Shown here: in pieces, positions 48,922-58,865 of the stretch
How the letters are laid out: every line of letters starts with the position of its first letter
Numbering within the stretch: position 1 is the first letter of the stretch
DNA from: Psychromonas antarctica
GTDB taxonomy: Bacteria; Pseudomonadota; Gammaproteobacteria; Enterobacterales; Psychromonadaceae
Assembly (NCBI RefSeq): GCF_022267535.1
Contig: NZ_JAHNZV010000001.1
Location: forward strand, 1 to 64,000
Direction of reading: 5' to 3'
Length of the DNA stretch: 64,000 nucleotides
Translations under genes and position numbers: made by a program
The notes under the pieces: model-generated
The model's input: only the letters and a program-made list of their open reading frames with translations
The model's database searches: none
Told to the model about the DNA's origin: nothing

Positions 48922-50286
48922 ATGCAAAAGCAGGATTTATTAGACTCATTTGGCAAACAGCTGGAGTTACTATCGGTGCCTCCAGCGGCTAATTTTCATA
49001 TCGCCTTAAGTGGCGGTTTAGATTCTGTTGTGTTGCTGCACCTTTTTGCCCGATTACGAGAAAGGGGGGCGAATTTAACCTTGAATGCGCATCATATTCA
49101 TCATGGTTTAAGTGAAAATGGCGATTGCTGGATGGATTTTTGTGCCGCCTTATGTGTGACACTGAAGATTGATTTTACCTGCTCAAAGGTACACTTAAAT
49201 AGACAAACTCGTACTAGTTTAGAAGCGCTTGCGAGAGAGAAACGTTATCATTGTTTAACACAAAGCTTGTCTGAAAATAGCTATTTAGTGACGGCTCATC
49301 ATCAAGATGATCAATTGGAAACGCTCTTATTGGCGCTCAAACGGGGGGCGGGTAATACTGGGCTGCAGGGAATCCATCATCAGCAGAAACTAAAATTGGG
49401 CTATCTTATCCGTCCTTTATTAAATTTTTCACGGGCACAGTTAGCGGATTATGCGACTTGCTTTGAGCTGCATTGGATTGAAGATGAAAGTAACCATGAT
49501 CAACTTTTTGATCGTAATTTTATTCGTCATTCGATCACCCCCCTACTTAAAAATCGTTGGCCTGGGATAGCTAAATCGGTGGCTCGCACTGCGACTATTT
49601 GCCAAGAGCAGCAACAGATATTAGATGAAATCGCCGCACAAGATTTCTCTGCCAGCGTATTTTATTTTTTAAATCAACAAGCTTTAAAATTTGAGCAACT
49701 AAAACAATTAAGCACTGGGCGTCGCAATAATTTGTTACGTTTTTGGTTTAAAGATAATTGCTTGGATTATCCCTCTGCTGCGCAATTACACGTCATTTGG
49801 ACGGATGTGGTTTTAGCAACAGATGATGCACTACCGGTTATGCAGTTTAAAGGTTATTCTATTCGTCGCTACCGTAAACATCTTTATCTGTTAAAAGATT
49901 TGGATATCGCAGTAAACAGAGGAGAGTCAGTTACTTGGCAAGGAGAGCAACAAATAAGCTTAGCGGATGGGCGGGTAAAATTATTGTTCATTCAAGATGC
50001 GGACAATCATAACCGTAGTGATATTTTTAAATACCAAGAAAATGCCAAAATTGAGATCTGCTTTCGCCAGCATTTGCCGGCCCAATTAACTTGCCAGCCG
50101 ATCGGCCGTAACGGCTCGCGCAGTCTTAAAAAATTGTTACATGAATATCATGTGCCACCGTGGTTACGTGATTTGATCCCCTTTATTGTTATTGATGGCG
50201 AATTACGAGCCGCTATTGGTTTATGGCAATGCCAAACGTCACGAAGTGAAATCGGTGTGCATAACCTAAGCATCGTATTTGCTTAA
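48922..50286 (+). CDS. tilS: tRNA(Ile)-lysidine synthase
   Basis: The 454-residue PP-loop ATPase has SGGLDS at residues 30-35, TAHHQDDQLETLLLALKRGAG, and the two C-terminal TilS domains. It converts the wobble C of the CAU-anticodon tRNA-Ile to lysidine so that AUA is read. It directly follows dnaE, with no accA between. Confidence 0.96.
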   Translation: MQKQDLLDSFGKQLELLSVPPAANFHIALSGGLDSVVLLHLFARLRERGANLTLNAHHIHHGLSENGDCWMDFCAALCVTLKIDFTCSKVHLNRQTRTSLEALAREKRYHCLTQSLSENSYLVTAHHQDDQLETLLLALKRGAGNTGLQGIHHQQKLKLGYLIRPLLNFSRAQLADYATCFELHWIEDESNHDQLFDRNFIRHSITPLLKNRWPGIAKSVARTATICQEQQQILDEIAAQDFSASVFYFLNQQALKFEQLKQLSTGRRNNLLRFWFKDNCLDYPSAAQLHVIWTDVVLATDDALPVMQFKGYSIRRYRKHLYLLKDLDIAVNRGESVTWQGEQQISLADGRVKLLFIQDADNHNRSDIFKYQENAKIEICFRQHLPAQLTCQPIGRNGSRSLKKLLHEYHVPPWLRDLIPFIVIDGELRAAIGLWQCQTSRSEIGVHNLSIVFA

Positions 50287-50341
50287 TGTTAAGCCTTCAT
50301 TTTCATCTATTTACTGATTCCTTATTTAACCTCTGTAGAGG

Positions 50342-50947
50342 TTAGTCGAGATACGGGGATAACGTCTTTGCCATAAACTGTGCAATCCAGGGTTGCGCTT
50401 GCACTGTTGGATGCAGTCCATCATTCATTATCCATTGAGGTTTCTGCAGCATCAGAGGTTCGAGAAAGAAAGGCACTAAAGGGACGCCATATTGCTCACT
50501 TAATTTAGGATAAAGTGATCTAAAGGCTTGCGTATAACGTTTACCATAGTTAGGTGGGATTTGGATCTGCATTAAAATAACCTGACTATTTTGTGCTTTA
50601 CTTAAGGTTATTATCTGCGCAATATTAGCACTGACAGTTTGTATTGAAAAACCACGTAAACCGTCATTTGCGCCTAATTCAATTAATACGGTGGTGGGTT
50701 TATATTGTGCAAGCAAGGCGGGCAATTTTGCTAAGCCATTGCCCGTTGTATCGCCGGAAGTGCTGGCGTTAATCACCGTGATGGGTTTGCCTTTGTGATT
50801 AAGCTGCCCATCGAGCAACGTCGGCCAACTCTGCGCAATGGGCATATTATAACCGGCACTTAAACTGTCACCGAGAATAAGCAGCGTAGCACCGTTTGTT
50901 GGTGCACAAACGAGCAGTATAAAAAAGAAGGAAAAAAATATTCTCAT
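50342..50947 (-). CDS. tesA: Multifunctional acyl-CoA thioesterase / protease I / lysophospholipase TesA
   Basis: The SGNH hydrolase has a signal peptide ending about NGA, the GDSLSAGY block (nucleophile Ser 28), GANDGLRG, and NDGLHP with the catalytic Asp and His. It is periplasmic and acts on thioesters, lysophospholipids and some peptide-like esters. The start at 50947 (MRIFF) gives 201 residues; a second ATG at 50959 would add MDND. Either start overlaps the divergent ybbA start. Confidence 0.94.
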   Translation of the reverse strand: MRIFFSFFFILLVCAPTNGATLLILGDSLSAGYNMPIAQSWPTLLDGQLNHKGKPITVINASTSGDTTGNGLAKLPALLAQYKPTTVLIELGANDGLRGFSIQTVSANIAQIITLSKAQNSQVILMQIQIPPNYGKRYTQAFRSLYPKLSEQYGVPLVPFFLEPLMLQKPQWIMNDGLHPTVQAQPWIAQFMAKTLSPYLD

Positions 50948-51620
50948 GTCATTATCCATTATTAAAACAGTATCTGTCTGTAAATCAGTCAGTTCGAATG
51001 AGGCTCAGCTGTCTATTCTAAACGATATTTCATTTGAAATCTTTGCGCGTGAGCGTGTCGCTATTATTGGCACATCAGGGGCAGGTAAATCAACCCTAAT
51101 GGGATTATTAGCGGGGCTAGATAGCCCAAGCTCGGGTGAAATAGAACTACTTGGGCAGCCTCTATCGCAATTAGATGACGAGCAGCGTGCAAAAATACGC
51201 AGCGAGTCGATCGGTTTTGTGTTTCAAAATTTTTTATTAATACCTTCATTAACGGCATTAGAAAATGTCACCTTACCCGCTATTTTACGGGGGGAGGGCG
51301 AAGATATCGTCAAAGCGCAGCAATTACTTCATTCCGTCGGTTTGTCTGGGCGCGAAACACATTTACCCGCGCAGTTATCCGGAGGTGAGCAGCAGCGTGT
51401 TGCACTGGCGCGCGCGTTTATGACGCAACCCAAAATTTTATTTGCTGATGAGCCAACGGGCAATCTAGATGAGAAAACGGCACAAAATATCATTGAACTG
51501 TTATTTGAAATGAATCGTGAATATGGCACAACCTTAGTCTTAATCACCCATGATAGCAATCTTGCTGAACGATGCGATCGCATACTCACTATTCACGCAG
51601 GCGAACTGCAGGAGCTGTAA
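50946..51620 (+). CDS. ybbA: ABC transporter ATPase YbbA
   Basis: The 224-residue LolD/MacB-type ATPase has Walker A GTSGAGKST, signature LSGGEQQRVALARAF and Walker B ILFADEPTGNLD. It pairs with the YbbP permease encoded next, whose start shares one base with its stop. The divergent tesA-ybbA-ybbP arrangement is the same as in E. coli; the substrate is not established. Confidence 0.95.
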   Translation: MSLSIIKTVSVCKSVSSNEAQLSILNDISFEIFARERVAIIGTSGAGKSTLMGLLAGLDSPSSGEIELLGQPLSQLDDEQRAKIRSESIGFVFQNFLLIPSLTALENVTLPAILRGEGEDIVKAQQLLHSVGLSGRETHLPAQLSGGEQQRVALARAFMTQPKILFADEPTGNLDEKTAQNIIELLFEMNREYGTTLVLITHDSNLAERCDRILTIHAGELQEL

Positions 51621-54049
51621 TGCAAACTAGCAATGTCTCATCAGGCAATAAAATGCTGCTACGCTGGAGTCTGCGCGAGATCTGGCAAGGTCAACTTTGG
51701 CCTGTGATGGCTGCGCTTACTTTAATCGTCGCCTGTGTTGTGGCGCTATCGGCATTGGCGATTCGCGTAGATGCAGTGCTCACTTCGCAGGGGCGTGCGA
51801 TGATCGCCGCCGATTTAGTTTTTAACTCTGCCACAGCAACACCATCATTGCTCTCTGATGCGCAAAATTTAGGCTTGACCAGCTCTTCACAAACGCGTTT
51901 TCAAACCATGGCATTTAGTGATAATAATATGCAGTTAGTCACTGTTAAATCGGTTGAAAGTAGTTATCCGCTGCGCGGCGAATTGATTTTAATGGGCGAG
52001 ACTGAAAAGGTTAGCCATTCGGTACAAGCCAGTGAATTATGGATTGATGAGCAACTCTTGTCGTTATTAGCGGTGAATATAGGTGATAAGTTAGCTATTG
52101 GTGATGCAGAATTAACTATATCAGGTAAAATTATAGCGCAGCCGGAGGTGACTTTTAACCCCTTTAGAACCATGCCCAGTGTCCTTATCCATGAATCTGA
52201 TCTGCCTAAAACGGGGGCTATTCAGGTAGGTAGCCGGGTACAGTACCGGACCTTTTTTAAAGGCGAAAAAAGTGCTTTAACGCAGTTACAGCAAAACTAT
52301 CAATTGCAGGCTTCACAACGTTGGATAAGTGAGGATAATAATGGCCGCAGCGCTGATTTAATTAGCAAGTCCAAACAGTATTTATCACTCACTATTGTGA
52401 TGGTGATTCTGATGGCATCGGTGACCTTAATATTGACCTGCCAGCATTATGCCCGCAGTCGGATCGATACGGTGGCGATGCTTAAAAGTATGGGGGCGAG
52501 TAAAGGCTGGTTGCGCCGATGGTTATTGGTGCAAGTGGGATTGATGTTTACTGCCGGTTTGTTGCTAGGCTCCTTAGTAGGGATCTTATTAGAGTTACTT
52601 TTGCGTCTGCCTTTGCAACATATTTTACCTGAGCAATTACCCGGTTACGGTTACCTACCTTTTGTCTTTGCAACGTTAGTCGCGTTGTTGATTGGATTAC
52701 CTGCGTTGGGCATACCGCTAATTCGTTTATTAGATACCTCGGCGATTGTCGTGTTGCAGGCACAACAGCCGACGCCTTCTAAAAAAGGCTGGTGGCTGAA
52801 TATTCTACCGATTGCTGCATTTATATTTTTTTATGGCAATAATTCCTTGGTGTGGATGGTATTAAGTGGGCTTATCGTACTATTTTTTGTCTTAGCCAAT
52901 AGCAGTTATGCTTTGTTATTTTTGCTTAGCCGTTATAAATGGGGGGCTGCAATGAGCCTTGCTTTAAGTCGTATTAAGCGCTCCCAAAAGATAACTATAA
53001 TGCAGTTAGCTGCGCTCTCTGGATCGCTGCTGTTGGTGACTCTGATCTGGTTGCTGCGTAGCGATCTCTTGGGTGATTGGCAGCAGACATTGCCCGCGGA
53101 AACAGCGAACGTCTTTGCACTTAATATTGCCCCAGCACAGCAGCAAGCCTATCTACAGGAATTGGATAAAAACAATATAACGCGCTCTCCCGCTTATGCA
53201 ATCATTCGCGGGCGATTAACAGCCATTAATGGTGGAAAAATCAAAGATACAGTCGCACCAGAGAAGCAAGATATAAATGTGCTACATCGCGAAATTAATT
53301 TTACTTGGGCTAAGCAGTTACCTGACTATAATGAGGTTTTAGAGGGAGCATGGACAGATAAAGGCGGGGTCTCCGTCGAACAAAGCGTGGCAAAGGATCT
53401 GCAGATTGGTATCGGAGATAGTCTCGATTTCACGGTCAACAACCAAACTGTTGTTGCTACGGTTAACTCTATTCGAGCAGTAAACTGGCAGAGTATGAAG
53501 CCTAATTTCTATTTTATTTTCACGCCAGATGTTATTGCACAGCTACCCGCTACTTGGTTGGTCAGTTTTCGTATTGATGACTCGCAAACCCCCTTATTGA
53601 ATGAGCTTGGTCGTAATTATCCAACGGTGAGTTTGCTAGATTTTCGGATTATAGGGGAGAAAATTCAGCAGCTTCTGGCGCAGGTAGTCTGGTCTTTAAG
53701 TGTATTGGCCGGGCTTGGTGTCGTCAGTGGTATCTTATTGATCTTCACTTTATTGCGTTTGAGTTTAACGCAGCGACAGCGAGAAATTACACTTTATCGC
53801 ACCTTGGGTGCAAGTAGAAGGCGGATCAGCCAAACATTGTGGTGCGAATATGGCGTGATGGCTGTTGTTGCTGGATTTGTGGCGGCGATAGGGGCAGAGT
53901 CGATTGAATTCAGCTTGATGAAGTGGGGCCTTAAATTAACGCCGAGTGTGCATATTGAGATGTGGTTTATTGTCCCTTTGTTGGCACTATTGCTTGTTTT
54001 TGCCAGTTTAATGAGTGCAATTAAGCAATTACTGCAACCATTGCAGTAG
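51620..54049 (+). CDS. ybbP: FtsX-like ABC permease YbbP
   Basis: The start at 51620 overlaps the ybbA stop (TAATG), with AGGAGC upstream. The 809-residue protein has one membrane segment near residue 30, a MacB-type periplasmic domain, two FtsX-like membrane blocks (about 250-420 and 690-805) and conserved ALSRIKRSQKIT and TLYRTLGASRRRI cytoplasmic loops. It probably extrudes or handles a lipid or envelope component with YbbA. Confidence 0.93.
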   Translation: MQTSNVSSGNKMLLRWSLREIWQGQLWPVMAALTLIVACVVALSALAIRVDAVLTSQGRAMIAADLVFNSATATPSLLSDAQNLGLTSSSQTRFQTMAFSDNNMQLVTVKSVESSYPLRGELILMGETEKVSHSVQASELWIDEQLLSLLAVNIGDKLAIGDAELTISGKIIAQPEVTFNPFRTMPSVLIHESDLPKTGAIQVGSRVQYRTFFKGEKSALTQLQQNYQLQASQRWISEDNNGRSADLISKSKQYLSLTIVMVILMASVTLILTCQHYARSRIDTVAMLKSMGASKGWLRRWLLVQVGLMFTAGLLLGSLVGILLELLLRLPLQHILPEQLPGYGYLPFVFATLVALLIGLPALGIPLIRLLDTSAIVVLQAQQPTPSKKGWWLNILPIAAFIFFYGNNSLVWMVLSGLIVLFFVLANSSYALLFLLSRYKWGAAMSLALSRIKRSQKITIMQLAALSGSLLLVTLIWLLRSDLLGDWQQTLPAETANVFALNIAPAQQQAYLQELDKNNITRSPAYAIIRGRLTAINGGKIKDTVAPEKQDINVLHREINFTWAKQLPDYNEVLEGAWTDKGGVSVEQSVAKDLQIGIGDSLDFTVNNQTVVATVNSIRAVNWQSMKPNFYFIFTPDVIAQLPATWLVSFRIDDSQTPLLNELGRNYPTVSLLDFRIIGEKIQQLLAQVVWSLSVLAGLGVVSGILLIFTLLRLSLTQRQREITLYRTLGASRRRISQTLWCEYGVMAVVAGFVAAIGAESIEFSLMKWGLKLTPSVHIEMWFIVPLLALLLVFASLMSAIKQLLQPLQ

Positions 54050-54145
54050 CGAGTTAAGCGGCGTTATCCTTTGCTGTCTATTTATTCGACATCAGATTAC
54101 ACGCCGCACGGCCCCCTATTTCAATCTGTACTTAGGTCTCACCTC

Positions 54146-55003
54146 TTATTTATTCGACTTTTTATTAACAACTTTATTCAGATAGAGGCTTTGATCGGCG
54201 ATGGAAAATAGCTCGTTAGCGCTTAACCCTATCTGCCAGTGACCAAAACCAACACTGCTTGAAAAATTTAACTTACTTAAGAAACTATTATTCTTAATTT
54301 CATGATGCATGCGTGCAATCACTTTATTAACTGAATTTTGGTCTCCTGGCTGCAATATAATTGCAAATTCATCACCCCCTAAACGAAATACCATATCAGA
54401 GGTACGCACGCTTTTAATCAGAATACCCGCAAAGTGTTGTAATACTTGATCGCCCTTTAGATGCCCAAAAGTATCATTGATCATTTTAAAGTCGTTAATA
54501 TCTAATATTAATAATGATAACGCTTGATCGCTGCGACTGCTTTGCAGTATCGCTCTTGCCAAACTTTCATCATAGTAAGCACGGTTACCAATATTAGTTA
54601 GATGATCTTTAAATACCATCGCGTTTAATTCTGAAAATTTTAGTGCGTGTCTTAAACTGGGTAACAGTAATTGGTGTAATTCGTTGAGTAATTTATTTTC
54701 TTGCGAAGTAATGGGGTTGCTACTTTGATATGTGATAGCTCCGATTCTTGCGCTTGTTGATGTCATTGACAAATTAAAACTGTCACTGCAATGGAATTTA
54801 GCGTCATTTTGAAGACTAAAAAAACCATGGGCGGATTGAAAACGTATATTAAAGGGGCGGATAAACTTTGCCACTAAAGCGGCAAAATCAGTCATCATCT
54901 CTTTTAGATCGAGTGAAGTTTGTAATTGCTCGAGGCAAAGTATTTTGTTTTCAGGAGTTAATGTAGGATCATTTGAAAATACCGTAAACAGGCTATTGTT
55001 CAT
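54146..55003 (-). CDS. Diguanylate cyclase (GGDEF)
   Basis: The C-terminal GGDEF domain is intact: RLGGDEFAI for catalysis, the inhibitory I-site RTSD five residues before it, and LTNIGNRAYYDE at the domain start. It should make cyclic di-GMP. The N-terminal half (about 130 residues) has no membrane segment and resembles no recognised sensor, though its layout recalls a GAF-like fold. The start is uncertain: ATG at 55003 gives 285 residues, while a GTG at 55090 adds 29. It is a single gene with the opposite strand coding on both sides. Confidence 0.88.
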   Translation of the reverse strand: MNNSLFTVFSNDPTLTPENKILCLEQLQTSLDLKEMMTDFAALVAKFIRPFNIRFQSAHGFFSLQNDAKFHCSDSFNLSMTSTSARIGAITYQSSNPITSQENKLLNELHQLLLPSLRHALKFSELNAMVFKDHLTNIGNRAYYDESLARAILQSSRSDQALSLLILDINDFKMINDTFGHLKGDQVLQHFAGILIKSVRTSDMVFRLGGDEFAIILQPGDQNSVNKVIARMHHEIKNNSFLSKLNFSSSVGFGHWQIGLSANELFSIADQSLYLNKVVNKKSNK

Positions 55004-55440
55004 AGGATAATTTGCGATCCCTGCTTGTATTGTTGTTTCGATAGTAACCCCCTTAGTTGATATTTGACTTCCTTTTCTTAAAATAAGCACATTTCATGCC
55101 AAATGTTAACTTTATAACGTAGTGTGGTGGATTTCATCATAGTGATGGGCCAGTGGCCTGGCTATGCTTTAGGTGTCTGCTTTGCTGTGCAAATAAGTCG
55201 CTTTTATATAAAGGGGAAGGGGGATGTTTAGACAATAAAAATGAATGACTTATGGTCTGTACTTTCCTCTCTAAAGTGGTTTTTTTGACAATAAAAAGCG
55301 GATTTAACAAAAGGTGTCAATATAGCGGCAAATAAGAATAGCACTAAGCGAATCACTTTACGATAAAAGGGTGGCGAGATCTTTTTCAATAAAGAAGAAT
55401 GTTTGCTGTTATAGCAATCGGCATAACTATCTGATCAATC
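55004..55440. other. Intergenic stretch with possible further nnrS debris
   Basis: No intact gene. On the minus strand, around 55230-55380, a stretch reads RLVLFLFAAILTPFVK in one frame, hydrophobic and possibly an eroded membrane segment of the same nnrS remnant. The promoter of the diguanylate cyclase should lie at its low-coordinate end. Confidence 0.3.
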
Positions 55441-55699
55441 TTAGTGGTTAAAATGGATGAATACTTTGTTGCTTTCAATGCCAATAATAATCGCGCCAGC
55501 AAAACCAAATAGCATCTTATGGCTATGCCAAAGTGTGGCGGGTAATAGTGAGGGGAGTATTATTTTTGCAGAAATTAACAACCCACAATAACATGGATAA
55601 AAGTGAAAAAGTGGTGCCAGCTAAAAAAAATGGACGAAAAGCAAAACGAAATAATGACAATAATTGCTGTTCTGTTGCATTGTCGGTAATCTGTAACAT
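55441..55699 (-). pseudogene. nnrS: Truncated, frameshifted nnrS-like gene
   Basis: From an ATG at 55699 with an AGGAA site, the frame gives LLSLFRFAFRPFFLAGTTFSLLSMLLWVV, which matches the first membrane segment of NnrS (haem- and copper-containing membrane protein of nitric oxide stress). After a frameshift it continues LWHSHKMLFGFAGAIIIG, the conserved second-segment motif with its His residues, then ends in unrelated sequence and a stop at 55441. About 80 of the usual roughly 400 residues remain. Confidence 0.65.
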
Positions 55700-55759
55700 T
55701 ATTGGTTCCTAATTATATTGCGCTTAAAATACGCGCTGATTTTATAAGACGAGTAACTT

Positions 55760-57019
55760 ATGTCAGAAAATTTATCTAAAACACTTTTTACCCCTAAATT
55801 TAATGTACAAGAAACTTCAACAATTATCCCTAATTCATCAACAAAAAAAAACCATGTTTTAGATGATGTTATTATGGATGGTGAAAAGCATAATGGCTGG
55901 TATCGTTTATTAAAATTTATGCTTTGGTCATGGCAAGGGCTAGATCTTATCGACTGTTACGACGTTCTTTCTCATATTTCAGCTTCCACGAATAAACGCA
56001 GTGATGAAGGAACTCTCGACAGTGTTATCGGTTTTCGTTCAGGTAATTGGAGTTATGAATGGACACAGCTGGGAATGCGATATCAAAAAAAAGGTAATAA
56101 CTTTGCCAAATTGGGAGAACGAAAAGAGGCCCAAAAAGCCTATTATTGTGCTTCTCAGTTTTACAGTGTTGCCAGCTACCCCAACTTGAAAGGGGATGAA
56201 TTGAGCCTTCAGGCGCAGGCGTTAGCATTTCATAGTTATCGTGAATCATTTAAATACAATGACAGTTGCCTATTAAAGGAAATAAAAGTTCCCTTTAAAG
56301 GTAAAGAAGTGAGCTGTTTTTTACATCTCCCTGATAGCGAAACAATCCATCCGGTGGTTATTGTGAGTGGTGGGCTGGACACGCTGCAATGTGAACTCCT
56401 GCCTCTTTTTGAAAAAGATCTTGCGCCAGCAGGTATTGCGATGTTGACCGTTGATCTGCCGGGTACTGGTTATTCCAATCATATCAAATTAGAGCAGGAC
56501 TCCTCGAACCTGCATCAGGCCATTATTCACCATTTAATGGAAGTGCCTTGGGTTGACCATGACCGGATTGCACTAATGGGGATGCGCTTTGGTGGTAATA
56601 TTGCGGCACGATTGGCTTTTTTAGAGCCCAAATATGTTAAATCTGTCGTTTGTGTCGGGGCGGCGGTCGGTAGTCTCTTTGATAAGGAGGAAAACTTTAA
56701 ACGTTTACCGCCCATGTTATTAGATTGCCTTGCTTCAAGGATGCAGGTTAAGAGCTCTAGCGTGGATATTTTATATCACTATTGCGTACCCTTTTCCCTC
56801 ATAAAACAAGGGTTACTTGCGCGTAAACGTATTAATACACCGCTCCTGAGTATCGGCCATAAGGACGATATTATGTGTACCGAACAGGATTTACGACTTA
56901 TTGCCGGTGCAAGTTGCGATGGAGAGTCTCATATTATTGATAAACCTCCCATTTTTGAATCATATATGAAATCTTTAAGCTATTCTGCGCAGTGGTTAAC
57001 AAGACATCTGGCTGAGTGA
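55760..57019 (+). CDS. frsA: FrsA-like alpha/beta hydrolase
   Basis: The 419-residue protein matches FrsA (YafA): GFRSGNWSYEWTQLGMRYQKKG in the first half and an alpha/beta hydrolase domain from about residue 185. At the nucleophile elbow the sequence is GMRFGG (Arg 276 instead of Ser), as in other FrsA proteins, so ordinary esterase chemistry is doubtful. FrsA was named for binding glucose-specific EIIA and affecting the fermentation/respiration balance; a pyruvate decarboxylase activity reported in Vibrio is disputed. crl follows in the same direction, as in E. coli. Confidence 0.92.
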   Translation: MSENLSKTLFTPKFNVQETSTIIPNSSTKKNHVLDDVIMDGEKHNGWYRLLKFMLWSWQGLDLIDCYDVLSHISASTNKRSDEGTLDSVIGFRSGNWSYEWTQLGMRYQKKGNNFAKLGERKEAQKAYYCASQFYSVASYPNLKGDELSLQAQALAFHSYRESFKYNDSCLLKEIKVPFKGKEVSCFLHLPDSETIHPVVIVSGGLDTLQCELLPLFEKDLAPAGIAMLTVDLPGTGYSNHIKLEQDSSNLHQAIIHHLMEVPWVDHDRIALMGMRFGGNIAARLAFLEPKYVKSVVCVGAAVGSLFDKEENFKRLPPMLLDCLASRMQVKSSSVDILYHYCVPFSLIKQGLLARKRINTPLLSIGHKDDIMCTEQDLRLIAGASCDGESHIIDKPPIFESYMKSLSYSAQWLTRHLAE

Positions 57020-57067
57020 GTGGTAAGTTAATATTTATGTACATCCTTGTATTGGAAATATATTTTT

Positions 57068-57463
57068 ATGACTTTTTTAACAAAGAAAACACCTACTCAT
57101 GGTAGATTAATTAAATTGTTTACTGACTTAGGTCCTTATTTTCGCAAATTAAAATCAACAGAGAGCGTGTTCTTTTTTGACTGCTTAGAGGTGTGTGTGG
57201 ATCCGGAGATCGTGCCTGAACAAAGAGAGTTTTATGGTTGGTGGCTGGTTGTGAGCAAAGAGGAAAATGCATTTTATTACCAACGATTTGATGGCCTTTA
57301 TAATTTAGCCGGAACTTGGGTTGCTGAATCGCTTTGTAAAAAAGATATTGTGCAAATTGATAATTCATTTGCTCTTTTTATACAACGACTGCAGGCTCTC
57401 ATTGAGATTGAAACAGGTATCAAGCTGGAGCCTCAGAAACAAGCTGAGTTAACAGAGGTATAG
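57068..57463 (+). CDS. crl: Sigma factor-binding protein Crl
   Basis: The 131-residue protein (start at 57068, MTFLTKKTPTHGRL) has the Crl blocks LFTDLGPYFR, FFFDCL, FYGWWLVV and the WV..L end. It stabilises RpoS binding to core RNA polymerase. An upstream in-frame TTG would add seven residues and is not favoured. It lies 48 bp after frsA and ends before a clear terminator. Confidence 0.92.
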   Translation: MTFLTKKTPTHGRLIKLFTDLGPYFRKLKSTESVFFFDCLEVCVDPEIVPEQREFYGWWLVVSKEENAFYYQRFDGLYNLAGTWVAESLCKKDIVQIDNSFALFIQRLQALIEIETGIKLEPQKQAELTEV

Positions 57464-57529
57464 CAATTTATCTAGTCGGGGAGTTGTTATCCGTAACGTG
57501 TGAACTGCAAATGAATAATGATATACTAA

Positions 57530-57561
57530 AACAGTAGCGATAAACTCGTTGCTGTTTTTTA
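57530..57561 (+). terminator. Terminator of frsA-crl
   Basis: An 11-bp stem with two wobble pairs, AACAGTAGCGA and TCGTTGCTGTT, around TAAAC is followed by TTTT. It separates frsA-crl from proB, which begins 130 bp later. Confidence 0.8.
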
Positions 57562-57693
57562 TTTTAGAGCGTTCGATATTTTGCAGTTCCTATGCGCTGC
57601 ATGGGAATTTATATTTTTAATAGCAATTTCACTCATTAAATGAATAGATAATGAGTAGATTTGCTATAACTCCTAATTCAAAATGAAATAAGC

Positions 57694-58803
57694 ATGAAAA
57701 CGAATATAAAGACAATTGTTGTTAAGCTAGGAACCAGCGTGCTAACCAATGGCACAGCAAAATTAGATCGTGCCCACATGGTTGAAATCGTGCGTCAATG
57801 CGCGCAGTTGCAAAAGCTGGGGCATCAAATTATCGTAGTGACATCAGGCGCCATAGCGGCAGGCAGAGAGCATTTAAATATGCCTGACATTGAACCGACT
57901 ATTGCCAACAAACAAATGCTGGCGGCTGTGGGTCAAGGTCAATTGGTACGTGAGTGGGAAAGCCTCTTTAGAATTTACGGTTTGCATGTTGGACAGATGT
58001 TGTTAACGCGAGCTGATTTAGATGATCATGCGCGCTACCTAAATGCACGCGATACCATCAAAACGTTGCTGAAACATCACATTATCCCCTTGGTAAATGA
58101 AAATGATGCAGTCGCAACGAATGAAATAAAAGTAGGCGATAATGATAATCTTTCTGCGTTAGTGGCATTACTTGCTGGTGCGGATCAGTTATTACTGCTA
58201 ACCGACCAAGCGGGGCTGTTTTCAGCCGATCCTCGTCATTATCCAGATGCCCGGTTATTGTCTGAAATCGACGTCATTACTGATGAGATTCATGCACTTG
58301 CTGGCGGCAGTGTGAGTGGACTGGGAACCGGCGGAATGACGACTAAAATTGAATCCGCCACGGTTGCGCATCGAGGAGGGGTCGAAGTCGTCATTGCTTC
58401 GGGGTATAGGCCGAATGTGATTATTGATGCCGCCAACAATAAATCGGTTGGCACTCGTTTTGCCTCGTCTAAATGTCCTTTAGAGGCGCGTAAAAATTGG
58501 ATTTTTGCAGGATCGCGTATTGCCGGCTCTATTATTGTTGATGCCGGTGCAGAGCGAGCAATTATTGATTGTGGCAGTAGCTTATTAGCAAAAGGGATAA
58601 CGGGCACAACCGCTAATTTCTTACGTGGTGATGTGGTTGCTATTACCAATCAAAGGGGTAAAGAGCTTGCGCGGGGTATTGCAAGATACCAACGTACTGA
58701 AATCGAGAAAATCAAAGGGTTACATTCTGATAAAATAGAAGGCTGTTTAGGCTTTGAGCATGGTCGCGTGGTGATCCATCGTGATGATTTAGTGTTGTTA
58801 TAA
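57694..58803 (+). CDS. proB: Glutamate 5-kinase
   Basis: The 369-residue protein has an amino-acid-kinase domain (VVKLGTSVLT, VTSGAIAAGR, NENDAVATNEIKVGDND, SGLGTGGMTTKI) and a C-terminal PUA domain from about 278. It phosphorylates glutamate, the first and proline-inhibited step of proline synthesis. proA follows 62 bp later. Confidence 0.98.
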   Translation: MKTNIKTIVVKLGTSVLTNGTAKLDRAHMVEIVRQCAQLQKLGHQIIVVTSGAIAAGREHLNMPDIEPTIANKQMLAAVGQGQLVREWESLFRIYGLHVGQMLLTRADLDDHARYLNARDTIKTLLKHHIIPLVNENDAVATNEIKVGDNDNLSALVALLAGADQLLLLTDQAGLFSADPRHYPDARLLSEIDVITDEIHALAGGSVSGLGTGGMTTKIESATVAHRGGVEVVIASGYRPNVIIDAANNKSVGTRFASSKCPLEARKNWIFAGSRIAGSIIVDAGAERAIIDCGSSLLAKGITGTTANFLRGDVVAITNQRGKELARGIARYQRTEIEKIKGLHSDKIEGCLGFEHGRVVIHRDDLVLL

Positions 58804-58865
58804 ATAACACTCGCATTGATAGATAACATGAACATTGCCGACAGGTAATCAAATAAGGAAAAAAA

